A stretch of DNA of 64,000 nt, from the NCBI RefSeq assembly GCF_014211915.1, contig NZ_CP060041.1:682001-746000 (forward strand), read 5' to 3'. A program made the translations under genes and the position numbers. The DNA comes from Burkholderia cenocepacia (lineage in GTDB: Bacteria > Pseudomonadota > Gammaproteobacteria > Burkholderiales > Burkholderiaceae). The notes under the pieces are model-generated. The model saw only the letters and a list, made by a program, of their open reading frames with translations, was not told the origin of the DNA and made no database searches. Below are positions 19,258-29,251 of this stretch, piece after piece (position 1 is the first letter of the stretch; every line of letters starts with the position of its first letter).

Positions 19258-22200
19258 ATGGCACGGCAAGCGCTTATGCACAAGGAGCGGCCTGCATCGC
19301 CCGCGACGTTGAAGAGCGATCTGTCGTTTCCGGTAGTGGGCATCGGTGCGTCGGCGGGCGGTACGATGGCGTTGCAGACCTTTTTCGAGAGCGCACCGAC
19401 GAACATGGACATGGCGTTCGTCGTCGTCGTCCATCTCGCGCCGGAGCAGGTCAGTCATATGGACGCCGTCCTGCAGCGCACGACGGGCATGCCGGTGCAT
19501 CAGGTGACGTCCACGGTCCCGATCGAAAAAAACCACATCTACGTGATCGCACCGGGCATGCAGCTCGAGATGTCGGACGGTTGCCTGCGCTGCCGCAGTC
19601 GGGAGCAGTCCGACGACGCTCCGTTCACGATCGACCACTTCTTTCGGACGCTGGCGGACGCGCACGACTGGCGCGCGATCGGCATCGTGATGTCCGGTAC
19701 CGGCTCCGACGGCGCGGCAGGCTTGAGCCGCATCAAGGAGGCGGGCGGCATCACGCTCGCGCAGACACCGGACGACGCCGAGCATGCGGAGATGCCGCAG
19801 CACGCGATTGCCATGGCGCGTGTCGATATCGTGCTGCCGGCGGCCGACATGCCGCAACGGTTGCTCGATCTCTGGTCGAATGCGCGCCGCATCGAACAGC
19901 AAAGCTTCGAATTCGCGCAATCGCTGCACAGCGTCGATCGGCCGACGGCCAACGATCCCGAACGGGCGCTCTCCGACATTCTGATGCACCTGCGGGTACG
20001 CACCGGCCACGATTTCAGGCTGTACAAGCGGGCCACGGTGCTGCGGCGGATCGAGCGGCGCATGCAGGTCAACGGCCAGCGCGATCTCCTCGCGTACCGG
20101 GATTTCCTGCGGGCCGCGCCGGACGAGGCGAACGCGCTGCTGGCGGACATGCTGATCGGGGTGACCCAGTTCTTCCGCGATCGCGAGGCGTTCGATTTCC
20201 TCGAACGGGAAGTGATCGGTTCGTTGTTCGCGGCCGAATCCGGCGAGGAGCAGGTCCGTGTGTGGGTGGCCGGATGCGCGACCGGCGAAGAGGCGTACTC
20301 GATCTCGCTGTTGCTGGCGCGGGCGCGCGAGGCCGCGATGTCGAGCCAGGCCATCCAGGTATTCGCGACCGATATCGATGAAGCGGCGATCGTCCGCGCG
20401 CGAACCGGCTCCTATCCGCTGTCGATCGCGAGCGACGTGCCCGCCGGGCTGCTGCAGCGATATTTCACGCGGGAAGGCGCGCACTACGTGATCGCGAAGG
20501 CGGTGCGCGAGCGCATCCTGTTCGCCGCGCACAGCCTGCTGCGCGATCCGCCGTTCTCGCATCTCGACCTGATCTCGTGCCGCAACGTGCTGATCTATCT
20601 CGAGCGGGCGGTGCAGCGGCAAATCCTGGAGCTGTTCCATTTCGCGTTGCGCCCGAACGGCTACCTGTTTCTCGGCACCGCGGAATCGGCCGACGCGGCG
20701 GACGACCTGTTTTCCGTCGTGGACAAGAAGCGCCGGATCTATCGCGCCCGTGTCGTCACGCATCGCGCGAAGCCGGTCACGGGCTTTCCGCCGCTGTTCC
20801 AGATCGAAGCCGGCGCCTCCGACGAGCGCGCCGCGCCGCAGCCGCCGTTGCGCGTGCCGGCCAGCCCGGCACAGCGCAATTTCTCGTATTCGGAACTCCA
20901 TCAGCGCGCGCTCGAAACGTATTCGCCGCCGAGCGTCATCATCGACAAGGAATCGAACGTCGTGCATCTGTCGGACAACGCCGGCCGGTTCCTCAGGCAT
21001 GTCGGCGGCGAGCTGTCCAGCAACATCATGACGCTGGTGCTGCCGGATCTGCGCCTCGATCTGCGCACCGCGATCTTCCGTGCGCTGCAAACGGGCACGA
21101 GCGTGGAAGCGCGCCGGGTCAAGTGGGCACACGACACCCGCGTGTCGTGGATCAACATGACCGTCAGGCCGTTTCACGACAAGGTCGCGAACGCGGAATT
21201 CCTCCTCATCGTGTTCGACGAGGTGGCCGGCCGGATGACCGAGGAGGATCAGGCCGAGACGAGCGGGCAGGACCCGGTTCTGGCGCAGCTCGAACAGGAA
21301 CTGCAGCACAGTCGCGAGCAGCTCGCGACGATCATCGAGCAGTACGAAACGTCCGTCGAGGAGTTGAAGGCGTCGAACGAGGAGTTGCAGGCGATCAACG
21401 AAGAGCTGCGTTCCACGAGCGAGGAACTGGAAAGCAGCAAGGAGGAACTGCAATCGGTCAACGAGGAATTGACCACGGCCAACGCCGAAATGCAGGCAAG
21501 GATCGAAGACACCGCAAAGGCGAACGACGACCTCCACAACATCATCGCGTCGAGCGAGATCGCGACCGTGTTCGTCGACAAGGAAATCCGGGTCAAGCGG
21601 TTTACGCCCAACGCCACGGCGATTTTCAATCTGATCGATACGGACCTGGGCCGGTCGCTGTTTCATATCACCCACGCGCTGCGGTATCCGACGCTGGCCG
21701 ACGATGTCCGGCAGTCGTTTCAGTCGCTGCGGCTGATCGAGCGCGAGATCGAGAGCGAGGCCGGCCGGTGGTATCTGATGCGGTTGCTGCCCTACCGCAC
21801 GGCGGACGACCACATCGACGGCGCGGTGATCACGCTGATCGACATCACCGACCGGCATCACGCGGAAGAGGCGGCGCGGGCGGGCGAGCAGCGCCTGCGG
21901 CTGGTCGCGCAGTCCACCAAGGACTACGCGATCATCATCCAGGACGGCCACGGCGCGATCGTGAGCTGGAACGCCGGTGCGGAGCGCATCTTCGGCTATA
22001 CGGAAGAAGAGATGATCGGCCAGGACGTGGAGCTGATCTACGAACCCAACGATCGACAGGCGCTCGTGCCGATGCGCGAGCGCGAAGTCGCGACTCGGGA
22101 AGGGCGCGCGGACGACGAACGCTGGCACCGGACCAAGGACGGGCGGCGGATTTTCTGCAGCGGCGTCGTCACGCCGATTTCCGATACGTCGTTCAACGGA

Positions 22201-23400
22201 TTCGCGAAGATCGTGCGCGACATGACGTTGCGCAAGCAGAGCGACGACGCGAACCGCGAAGCGCTCGCGCGGGAGCAGGCGGCCCGCGAGCAGGCGCTCA
22301 GTTCGAACCAGCTGAAGGACGAGTTCATCGCCGTGCTGTCGCACGAGCTCAGGCATCCGCTCAACCTGATCGGCGTCAAGTCGGAAATGCTGCCGCGCCT
22401 GCCGGAAACGCGCGACATTCCCGCCGTGCGCGAAGCCGCGGACTCGATTCGGCAGGCCGTGCGTGCGCAGGCGCAGATCATCGACGACCTGCTCGATCTG
22501 TCGCGCATCCAGACCGGCAAGCTGGCGCTCGAGCTGAACCGGGTCGACCTGACGGCGATGTTGCGCAGCATCGCGGACACCTGCGAGCGCGACGTCCACG
22601 CACGCGGCCTGGTCCTCAAAACGGAGTTGCCGACGGAGCCGGCCATCGCGCTCGCCGATCCGGTGCGGTGCGAGCAGATTTTCTGGAATCTGATGTCCAA
22701 CGCGCTCAAGTACACGCAATCGCATGGCGAGATCGTCGTGCGTCTCGCGCATGAAGGGCGGATGCTGCGGGTGGACGTCGTCGACGACGGGCAGGGGATC
22801 GACGGCGATACGCTTCCGCATGTCTTCGACATGTTCCGGCAAGCGCCGCGCGACAGGACCCGCGGCGGTCTGGGCATCGGGCTGGCGCTGGTTCGGCAAC
22901 TCGTCGAAATGCATGGCGGCCGGATCGCCGCGGCGTCCGATGGCCCGGGAGCCGGCACCACGATGACGGTATGGCTGCCGGCCGCATCGGACGGGCGTGC
23001 CGTGTCCTCCAGCAACGGCGCGGCGGAGGGGAGTATCGCCGGCCTTCGCGTGCTGCTGGTCGAGGACGATCAGGAGACCGCGCTGTCGCTCACGACGCTG
23101 CTGGAGCTGGCGGGGGCAACGGTCACGGCCGCGAAGAGCGGGGCCGAGGCGCTGGAGCGGCTGCCGCAGACCCCCGTCGACGCCATCGTGTCCGACATCG
23201 GGCTGCCCGACATGGATGGCTACGAGTTGATTCGCCAGATCAAGGCCGATCCCCGCTGGGCCACGCTGCGGACCGTTGCGCTGACGGGCCGTAATCGCCA
23301 GGACGATGTTCGGGCCGCGGCGGAGGCCGGCTTCGACACCCATCTGTCCAAGCCGCTGGATTTCGGGATGTTGCTCGCGACGCTCGGCGATACGCGTTAG
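19258..23400 (+). CDS. CheB-CheR-PAS hybrid sensor histidine kinase with receiver domain
   Basis: A 1380-residue multidomain signalling protein. Residues ~20-210 are a CheB methylesterase (catalytic serine in GIGASAGG, histidine in VVHLAP, aspartate in SGTGSDGAAG). Residues ~225-495 are a CheR methyltransferase (VWVAGCATGEEAYS, FATDIDEAAI). PAS-like domains follow, with a long coiled coil near 690-760 (repeated EELKASNEEL, SSKEELQSVN). The kinase has its histidine in AVLSHELRHPLN and an ATPase domain with NALKYT, DDGQGID and GGLGIGLA. A receiver with aspartate in SDIGLPDMDG and lysine in LSKPLDF closes the chain. It has no membrane segment. Such proteins occur beside stress regulators rather than flagellar genes, as here. 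Confidence 0.93.
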   Translation: MARQALMHKERPASPATLKSDLSFPVVGIGASAGGTMALQTFFESAPTNMDMAFVVVVHLAPEQVSHMDAVLQRTTGMPVHQVTSTVPIEKNHIYVIAPGMQLEMSDGCLRCRSREQSDDAPFTIDHFFRTLADAHDWRAIGIVMSGTGSDGAAGLSRIKEAGGITLAQTPDDAEHAEMPQHAIAMARVDIVLPAADMPQRLLDLWSNARRIEQQSFEFAQSLHSVDRPTANDPERALSDILMHLRVRTGHDFRLYKRATVLRRIERRMQVNGQRDLLAYRDFLRAAPDEANALLADMLIGVTQFFRDREAFDFLEREVIGSLFAAESGEEQVRVWVAGCATGEEAYSISLLLARAREAAMSSQAIQVFATDIDEAAIVRARTGSYPLSIASDVPAGLLQRYFTREGAHYVIAKAVRERILFAAHSLLRDPPFSHLDLISCRNVLIYLERAVQRQILELFHFALRPNGYLFLGTAESADAADDLFSVVDKKRRIYRARVVTHRAKPVTGFPPLFQIEAGASDERAAPQPPLRVPASPAQRNFSYSELHQRALETYSPPSVIIDKESNVVHLSDNAGRFLRHVGGELSSNIMTLVLPDLRLDLRTAIFRALQTGTSVEARRVKWAHDTRVSWINMTVRPFHDKVANAEFLLIVFDEVAGRMTEEDQAETSGQDPVLAQLEQELQHSREQLATIIEQYETSVEELKASNEELQAINEELRSTSEELESSKEELQSVNEELTTANAEMQARIEDTAKANDDLHNIIASSEIATVFVDKEIRVKRFTPNATAIFNLIDTDLGRSLFHITHALRYPTLADDVRQSFQSLRLIEREIESEAGRWYLMRLLPYRTADDHIDGAVITLIDITDRHHAEEAARAGEQRLRLVAQSTKDYAIIIQDGHGAIVSWNAGAERIFGYTEEEMIGQDVELIYEPNDRQALVPMREREVATREGRADDERWHRTKDGRRIFCSGVVTPISDTSFNGFAKIVRDMTLRKQSDDANREALAREQAAREQALSSNQLKDEFIAVLSHELRHPLNLIGVKSEMLPRLPETRDIPAVREAADSIRQAVRAQAQIIDDLLDLSRIQTGKLALELNRVDLTAMLRSIADTCERDVHARGLVLKTELPTEPAIALADPVRCEQIFWNLMSNALKYTQSHGEIVVRLAHEGRMLRVDVVDDGQGIDGDTLPHVFDMFRQAPRDRTRGGLGIGLALVRQLVEMHGGRIAAASDGPGAGTTMTVWLPAASDGRAVSSSNGAAEGSIAGLRVLLVEDDQETALSLTTLLELAGATVTAAKSGAEALERLPQTPVDAIVSDIGLPDMDGYELIRQIKADPRWATLRTVALTGRNRQDDVRAAAEAGFDTHLSKPLDFGMLLATLGDTR

Positions 23401-23566
23401 CCGGCCCGGTGACGACCCGCGCGTGCGTCGCGGGTCGTTCGCGCCGCGGCTTCCCGTCGGCGGCTTGCATCAACCGCGTCCGACCCGCATTGCGTGGTCT
23501 GCCACCGCGCGTGACGGAATTCCGGTTCGGGAACCCGATTTGCGGCTCTCTCCGCAAAGGGGGGCT

Positions 23567-24570
23567 ATGGATCGTCGAGAGATCGTGGTAATTGCGTCGT
23601 CCCGAGGTGGTCTCCCGGTCCTCCGGACGTTGGTGGCGGGCATCGCCGCGGATTTTCCGGTGCCGATTTGCATCGTGCAGCACATTGGTCGACATCGGAC
23701 GATTCTGCCAGAGCTGTTGTCGCGATGGGGCAGGCTGGATGCAAGCGAGGCGCTACATGGGGAACCGCCGCAGGCCGGCCGGATTTACGTGGCCCCGTCC
23801 GACAGGCACATGATCGTGCGCGGCGGCGGTCTCTGGCTGCTCGATACGGCCGCCGAGAACTTCACCCGGCCGGCCGCCGATCCGCTGTTCCGGTCTGCCG
23901 CACGCGAATATGGGGCCGGTGCGATCGGCGTGGTGCTCAGCGGCGATCTCGACGACGGCGCGGCCGGCCTCGCGGCGATTCGTGCCCGGGGCGGGTACGG
24001 TATCGTTCAGGACCCCGACGAATGCGAGGCGCCGTCGATGCCGCGCAGTGCGTTGGCCGCGGCGGGCGCCGATGCGGTCGCAAGGGCCGGAGAACTGCCG
24101 CAGGCCATTCATGCAGCGGTCTACGGCGCACGTGCGAAGGAGCAGCGAAAGATGGCAGACTTGCGCGACCTGGACCGTGAGAGCCGGATTGCCGAGGGGG
24201 CCTCGTCGATCCCGGGATTCTCGACGAAATCGGCACGCGTTCCGCACTCACGTGCCCCAGTTGCAACGGCGTGCTCTGGCGCATGCGCGACGATCGTCCG
24301 TTGCGATACCGATGCCATACCGGGCATGCGTTTTCCGCGCTTTCTCTCGACGACGCGGAAGCCCAGAAAGCGGAAGATGCGATATGGACGGCGATCCGCG
24401 CGGTTCACGAGCGCATGATCTTTGCGCGCGAGCGTCAGGAATGGGCGCGCCGGACCGGCAACGCCGAGGACGTCGCGATCGAACAGGCCCGCATCGACGA
24501 GAACCAGCGGCTCGCGGACGTGCTGCGCAATGCAGTCGGCACCGCGATGAACACGGGCGAACTCGAGTAA
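23567..24570 (+). pseudogene. CheB-type methylesterase with C-terminal zinc-ribbon region, interrupted by a -1 frameshift
   Basis: The first frame from the ATG at 23567 (preceded by AAAGGGGGG) encodes a CheB domain with serine in ASSRGG, histidine in VQHIGRH and aspartate in SGDLDDGAAG. It loses frame near 24211-24216, after ASSIPG. The continuation, ILDEIGTRSALTCPSCNGVLW, lies one frame over and runs to 24570 with CPSC and CHTGH pairs followed by a helical tail, as in full-length relatives of ~330 residues. One missing G in the CCCGGG run would explain the break. Adjacent to the CheB-CheR kinase, it may act in the same signalling unit. Confidence 0.7.
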
Positions 24571-24603
24571 GCGCGGCGAGCCGCGGCATTCGCGCCGCCG
24601 GTT

Positions 24604-25896
24604 CTATCCGGGCACGAACACGCCCATTGCCGCGATCGCCATCGCGAGCGTCGCGATCCATCCACCCCACGCAAGCGCGCCGCTGACGGCGAACTCGCCC
24701 ATGACCCGCTTGCTTCTCGCCATCAGCATCATCACGACCATGATCGGAACGGCGCTCACGCCGTTGATGACGGCGCTCCAGTAAAGCGCGCGGATCGGGT
24801 CGAAATGCATGAACGTGAACGCGATTCCGCCGACGATCGCCAATACGATCACCGCATAGAATTCCGGCGCGACGCCCCACTGCAGCGCGAGACTGTTGCG
24901 CCAGCGGAACGTACCCGCTGCCGCGTAGGCGGCCGAGCCCGCGAGCACCGGCAGCGCCAGCAGGCCGGTGCCGACGATGCCGAGCGCAAACAGCACGTAC
25001 GCGAAGTGACCGGCAAGCGGCTCGAGCGCCCGCGCCGCATCCGCCGACGTCTTGACGTCGATGTGATGCGCGTTGAGCGTGGCGGCCGCCGTCAGCACGA
25101 TGAAGAAGGCGATTACGTTCGAGACGCCCATGCCGAACCACGTGTCGAAGCTGATCCGGCGCAACTGGGCGGGCGCCTGGCGCGGCATGCGCCGCAGCGG
25201 CCGCGCGTCCGGCACGGCGCGCAATTCTTCGACTTCCTGGGACGCCTGCCAGAAAAACAGATACGGGCTGATGGTCGTGCCGAGCACGGCGACGAGCGTG
25301 GTCAGATACGCGGCGCTCAACTGCGCGTGGGGCTGCACGATCGCGCGACCGACCTCGGCCCAGCTGACCGGCACGATGAGGGCGACCGCGACGTAGGCGA
25401 GCAGCGTCAGCGCCGTCCATTTGAGCAATCGCGAATAGCGGTCGTACGGGACGAAAACCTGCAGCACGACCGACACGCCGCCGAGGCACGCGATGTAAAG
25501 CTGCTGCGGGCCGGGCAGCAACAAATTGACGGCCGCGCCCATGGCCGACAGGTCGGCCGCAATGTTGATCACGTTGGCCGTGATCAGCAGCACGACCGTC
25601 CCGTACAGCAGCCATGGCGGGTAGTGCTTGCGCATGTTGGACGCGAGACCCTTGCCCGTCACGCGGCCGATTCGCGCGCTGACCAACTGGATGGCCGTCA
25701 TCAGCGGGTACGTGAGCAACAGCGACCACAGCAGTTCGAAGCCGAATTGCGCGCCCGCCTGCGAGTAGGTGCCGATGCCGGAAGGATCGTCGTCGGCGGC
25801 GCCGGTGATCAGGCCGGGGCCGAGACGCCGGACCCACGTGATCCCGTTCGGCGCCGGTTCCGTCGGCTCGGGCTGGAGAAAATCGTTGTCGTTCAT
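24604..25896 (-). CDS. Nramp-family divalent metal transporter
   Basis: A 430-residue protein with about 11 membrane segments. The Nramp metal-binding signature in the first helix appears as ADDDPSGIGTYSQAG (DPSG where classical MntH has DPGN). A second feature, TTISPYLFFWQASQEVEE, replaces the MPHNLF-like region of classical MntH. This variation belongs to a distinct bacterial Nramp-like group whose metal may be manganese, magnesium or another divalent ion. The ATG at 25896 begins MNDNDFLQPEPTEP. Its closeness to a manganese catalase and to a decayed MntH suggests that it has taken over manganese supply, which is inference. Confidence 0.85.
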   Translation of the reverse strand: MNDNDFLQPEPTEPAPNGITWVRRLGPGLITGAADDDPSGIGTYSQAGAQFGFELLWSLLLTYPLMTAIQLVSARIGRVTGKGLASNMRKHYPPWLLYGTVVLLITANVINIAADLSAMGAAVNLLLPGPQQLYIACLGGVSVVLQVFVPYDRYSRLLKWTALTLLAYVAVALIVPVSWAEVGRAIVQPHAQLSAAYLTTLVAVLGTTISPYLFFWQASQEVEELRAVPDARPLRRMPRQAPAQLRRISFDTWFGMGVSNVIAFFIVLTAAATLNAHHIDVKTSADAARALEPLAGHFAYVLFALGIVGTGLLALPVLAGSAAYAAAGTFRWRNSLALQWGVAPEFYAVIVLAIVGGIAFTFMHFDPIRALYWSAVINGVSAVPIMVVMMLMARSKRVMGEFAVSGALAWGGWIATLAMAIAAMGVFVPG

Positions 25897-25977
25897 GATG
25901 GCGGGCCTCCCGGGAGTGCAGCATGCGCAATCGCCGTGCCCGCTCGACGGGTGTCTCGCCCCGGGGCCTCGCGGGTA

Positions 25978-26493
25978 TTACGGCCCGCCCGGTTTCGCCA
26001 CGTCGCCCGCGTCGACGTTGATCGCGTGTTCCTTCGACACCAGCCGGGTTCCGGCCATGCTTGCGCCGCCGATGCGCAACTTCAGGCGCGCCGGTTCGCT
26101 GGCATCGAGTCCCGACACATAGTCGAGGCCATGCAGCCCCGCGCGATCATGGAACGGAATGAACCAGGAGGAGCAGAAGTCCGACGTGGGGACCGGGCAG
26201 CGGGCGTGGATGTCGAGCCGGCGGGCAGAGAACGGATAGTCGTCGAGATCGGTTGCGCCCACATCGAATCGCTCGAGAATGGTGACCGGCGTGACCGCGT
26301 AGCGGAGGTAGACGTGGTCGGCCCACGGCGTCTTGTCGAGCGACGCGAGGTCTTCCGTGGTGTACGCAACGATCGTGAGGCCGTTTCGGTCGCGGTGCTG
26401 GATTTCATATCGGCTGACATTCACCGGCTTGCAGCCGGCACATGCGATTGCCGCACCCAGCACGAAACCGATCAAGCGCATCCGCTCCTGCAT
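25978..26493 (-). CDS. Hypothetical lipoprotein
   Basis: A 171-residue protein with a lipoprotein signal: MQERMRLIGFVLG followed by a lipobox ending CAGC near residue 21. The mature part, with DDYPFSARRLDIHARCPV and a glycine-poor beta-like pattern, matches no family I know. GGGAGG stands just before the ATG at 26493, which settles the start over a longer open frame to 26622. It lies between the Nramp gene and a TetR regulator on the same strand. Confidence 0.7.
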   Translation of the reverse strand: MQERMRLIGFVLGAAIACAGCKPVNVSRYEIQHRDRNGLTIVAYTTEDLASLDKTPWADHVYLRYAVTPVTILERFDVGATDLDDYPFSARRLDIHARCPVPTSDFCSSWFIPFHDRAGLHGLDYVSGLDASEPARLKLRIGGASMAGTRLVSKEHAINVDAGDVAKPGGP

Positions 26494-26554
26494 GTCGTCC
26501 TCCCGGCGCCCTTCGACCTCGGTTTGCCTGCAATACGACGGCGCGCGACGTGCG

Positions 26555-27157
26555 TTACGTCGGGTTGGCCGCACCGTCGGCGGGCGAGGCCGTCGCGTGC
26601 ATCGCCTGTTCGAGAAGGGCATGCGCGGCCTGCCACGCGCGGCCGGCCGCCGCGGAGTCGTTGAACGCCCGCGCGTCGACCGTGGCGCCGTCCAGCAGCA
26701 TCATGAAGACGGTCGCCAGCCGGTTCGCGGTTTCGGGCGGCACGAGGGCCTCGATCAGTTCTGCGATCCATTCGACCATTTTGCGGCGATAGCGGATCGC
26801 GACATCCGAGATCGGCGCGTAAGCGGTGCCGAATTCGGCCAGCGCACGCTCGAACAGGCAGCCGGCAAATTCCGGTGTGCGGAACCACGCTTCATACCAG
26901 TCGAAGATGGTCTTGACGCGCTCGACCGGATCGACGACGTGCTGCAACTGCGCGTCGATGCTACCGACGATCAGGTCGTACCGCTGGACCAGCACTTCGC
27001 GGATGAGCTCGTCCTTGCTCGCAAAATGCCGGTACAGCGTCATTCGGGCGACACCGGAATCGTCGATGATCCAGTCCACGCCCACCGGGTGGAATCCGTG
27101 CCTCGAGAACAGTTCGGTCGCTTTGTCTACCACCAGCTGGCGTTTGTTGGCTCGCAC
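26555..27157 (-). CDS. TetR-family transcriptional regulator
   Basis: A 200-residue repressor. The N-terminal helix-turn-helix is clear: ATELFSRHGFHPVGVDWI, then DSGVARMTLYRHFASKDELI. The C-terminal ligand domain is alpha-helical (VERVKTIFDWYEAWF, MVEWIAELIEALV) and resembles regulators of solvent or antiseptic response (TetR_C of the ~190-residue type). It may control the lipoprotein and Nramp genes that follow on its strand 60 bases away, or the promoter at 27300 on the other side. Confidence 0.88.
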   Translation of the reverse strand: MRANKRQLVVDKATELFSRHGFHPVGVDWIIDDSGVARMTLYRHFASKDELIREVLVQRYDLIVGSIDAQLQHVVDPVERVKTIFDWYEAWFRTPEFAGCLFERALAEFGTAYAPISDVAIRYRRKMVEWIAELIEALVPPETANRLATVFMMLLDGATVDARAFNDSAAAGRAWQAAHALLEQAMHATASPADGAANPT

Positions 27158-27299
27158 GAACGGTTTCCTCCTCGATATTTCAGCAGCGTAGACCGATTAT
27201 TCTAGCACCAGGCGACTCGTTGAGATTGACCTCCCGGGCCTGTTTGATGGCACTTCCGTGTCGGTAAACCGCGCTCGGCGAACCGGTTCTCAGGTCACC

Positions 27300-27329
27300 T
27301 TGACTATTGGATAGACCGATATGTATCAT
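27300..27329 (+). promoter_or_regulatory. Candidate sigma-70 promoter upstream of the Sel1 lipoprotein gene
   Basis: TTGACT (27300-27305) and TATCAT (27324-27329) are separated by 18 bases and point toward the gene at 27580, giving a ~240-base leader. The flanking 27158-27579 gap between divergent genes holds no other credible gene. Confidence 0.4.
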
Positions 27330-27579
27330 TTGAACTCAATGAGCAATGATCGATATTGCGTGGATTGAAGAGACGGAACGGTGGCTAGTGTCCCCCTTTC
27401 CGTCGTCTGCGGCAGCAGACCCTGCACAATGTTTCAAGCCGACAAGAGAACCTGAGAGAGCCTTGGCATGCGGGCCCGCGGACGATCTTCGCCGCGCAGC
27501 GCCTCGCATCAGCCGGGGGCATGCTCGCGGGCGAGTGCGCGAAGCAATACGGCGCCAATGAAACGTGAGGAAAATACCC

Positions 27580-28167
27580 ATGTATCGCCGTTTACTCGCA
27601 CCGGGGCTGCTGTTGCTGTTGGCCGCGTGCGCGCAGGATCCGTCGGTGACTGCCGGCACGGTACGGATCTGCGACGACACCGGTTGTTCCGATCGCCCTA
27701 AAGATCAGGTCTCCTATCAAAAAAGGGACGATGCGGAAGACCGGGACGATCCGCGCATCGCCGCGCTCAAGCAAACCGCGAAGACCCAGCCGAAGGCCGC
27801 CTACGACCTCGGCCTGCGCTATTTCCGCGGCGACGGCGTGCGCCAGGACAGCTACCAGGCGCTCAAGTGGATGCGCGAGGCGGCCGAACGCGGCGACCTG
27901 AACGCGCAGAAGGCGCTCGGCAGTTTCTACCTGTTCGGCCTCGAGGAAATGGGCTCGGATGCGCGCGAAGCGGAGAAGTGGCTGTCGATCGCGGCCGCTC
28001 GCGGCGACAAGGAATCGAAAAAGCTGCTCGATCTCGCGCGCAAGGCGAAGAAAGAGGACGAAGAAGACTGGAAATGGCGCACGCAATGGCGTGACACCTA
28101 TTACGGCTACTGGTACTCGGGCTATCCGTACTACGGCGTCTGGCAGCAGACGTACTGGTACTACTGA
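27580..28167 (+). CDS. Sel1-repeat lipoprotein with aromatic-rich tail
   Basis: A 195-residue protein. The lipoprotein signal ends in LLAACAQD near residue 16. Residues ~65-145 contain two or three Sel1 repeats (AAYDLGLRYFRGDGV, ALKWMREAAERGDLNAQKALGSFYL, AEKWLSIAAARGD), which serve protein contacts. After a lysine/aspartate-rich linker the last ~25 residues are packed with tyrosine and tryptophan (YYGYWYSGYPYYGVW), an unusual end. GAGG upstream supports the ATG at 27580; a GTG at 27565 is also possible. It heads a row of three lipoprotein genes on the same strand. Confidence 0.8.
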   Translation: MYRRLLAPGLLLLLAACAQDPSVTAGTVRICDDTGCSDRPKDQVSYQKRDDAEDRDDPRIAALKQTAKTQPKAAYDLGLRYFRGDGVRQDSYQALKWMREAAERGDLNAQKALGSFYLFGLEEMGSDAREAEKWLSIAAARGDKESKKLLDLARKAKKEDEEDWKWRTQWRDTYYGYWYSGYPYYGVWQQTYWYY

Positions 28168-28287
28168 CCGGGCATCGGGCAACGGGGCAGCCGCGGGGAG
28201 ACCACCATCGCGCGCCGCGCCGGGGGCTTATCGAAGTTCGCACGGACACATAAGCCGAACAACGACTCTAATCGATCGACAACGACA

Positions 28288-29115
28288 ATGAAGACCAACC
28301 TTCTCCAACGTCTCACTCAAGGTGCGCTGGTGGCAGCGCTTGGCGCGTCCGTCGCGGGTTGCGGCGGCGTGGTGACGCCCGGCGGGCAGAACGCCGGCGT
28401 GACGGGCGCCGCGGCTGGCGGCGCGAGCGCCGGCGCCGATTCGCAACTGCAGCGCTGCACGTCGCCGCTCGGCACGATCGCGGTCGACGACGGCCGCAAT
28501 GCCGACTGGTGGGGCCAGTTCGGCAGCGCCACCAAGGTGACGAGCATCGATCCGCTGCTGCGGCTGGCGGTGCAGCAGTCGAACTGCTTCGTGATCACGT
28601 CGATCGGCAACCAGAAGAGCGACGCACGCCTGTCGCGCATCACGCAGCTGCAGCGCAACTCGGGCGAATACCGCGCGGGCTCGAAGCAGCAGAAGGGCCA
28701 GCGCGTCGCGGCCGACTACTACATGGAGCCGCAGATCGTGATCAACGATTCGCCGATCGGCGGGATCGGCAGCATGATCGGCGGGCTGATCGGCAACAGC
28801 GCGGTGGCGGCGGTGGCGGGCCATCTGCAGACGAAGGCGTCGGTGGTGACGCTGACGCTGTTCGACGTGCGCTCGGCGGTGCAGATCGCGGCGTCGGAAG
28901 GCAGCTCGACGGCGACCAACTACGGCGCGGCGCTGGGCGGCTTCGGCGGCGGCGTGGGCGGCGCGCTGGCGGGCTTCTCGTCGACGCCGGAAGGCAAGGC
29001 GACGGTCGTCGCGTTCATCGATGCGTACAACAAGATGGTCGTCGCGCTGCGCAGCTACAAGGCGCAGGACGTCAAGGGCGGGCTGGGCCGCGGTGGCCAG
29101 CTGCAGGTCAACTGA
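28288..29115 (+). CDS. CsgG-like lipoprotein
   Basis: A 275-residue protein with a lipoprotein signal (lipobox VAGCGG, cysteine near residue 25) followed by a glycine/alanine linker. The body shows features of the CsgG/HfaB family of outer-membrane lipoproteins: SNCFVITSIGNQ, ADYYMEPQIVI, and a late KATVVAFIDAYNKMVVALRSYKAQ. Conserved glycine runs (GGIGSMIGGLIGNSAV, GGFGGGVGGALAGF) sit in the middle. CsgG forms a secretion pore for curli; this relative in Burkholderia lacks curli genes beside it, so its role here is open. Confidence 0.75.
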   Translation: MKTNLLQRLTQGALVAALGASVAGCGGVVTPGGQNAGVTGAAAGGASAGADSQLQRCTSPLGTIAVDDGRNADWWGQFGSATKVTSIDPLLRLAVQQSNCFVITSIGNQKSDARLSRITQLQRNSGEYRAGSKQQKGQRVAADYYMEPQIVINDSPIGGIGSMIGGLIGNSAVAAVAGHLQTKASVVTLTLFDVRSAVQIAASEGSSTATNYGAALGGFGGGVGGALAGFSSTPEGKATVVAFIDAYNKMVVALRSYKAQDVKGGLGRGGQLQVN

Positions 29116-29251
29116 CGTTGCCGGGCCGGCGGGGGGCGCCGGCCGATGGCTGATTCCCGATGTCTGATTCGTGATTCGTGAGGGTCGGTGCGCGCGGCAC
29201 GATGCGCGCGCACTGGCTGCGTTCGTTCGGTTCGTCCAGAGGGGGATCCCG

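Noticed and set aside
19255..23343. Open frame of 1362 codons on the minus strand opposite the CheB-CheR kinase
   Set aside because: Arginine/proline-rich shadow of a GC-rich gene in the opposite frame, with no domain and no ribosome site; the plus-strand protein is conserved.
29124..29144. GC-rich hairpin after the CsgG-like gene as a terminator
   Set aside because: It forms a strong 8-base stem but has no T run; it may only slow or shape transcription.
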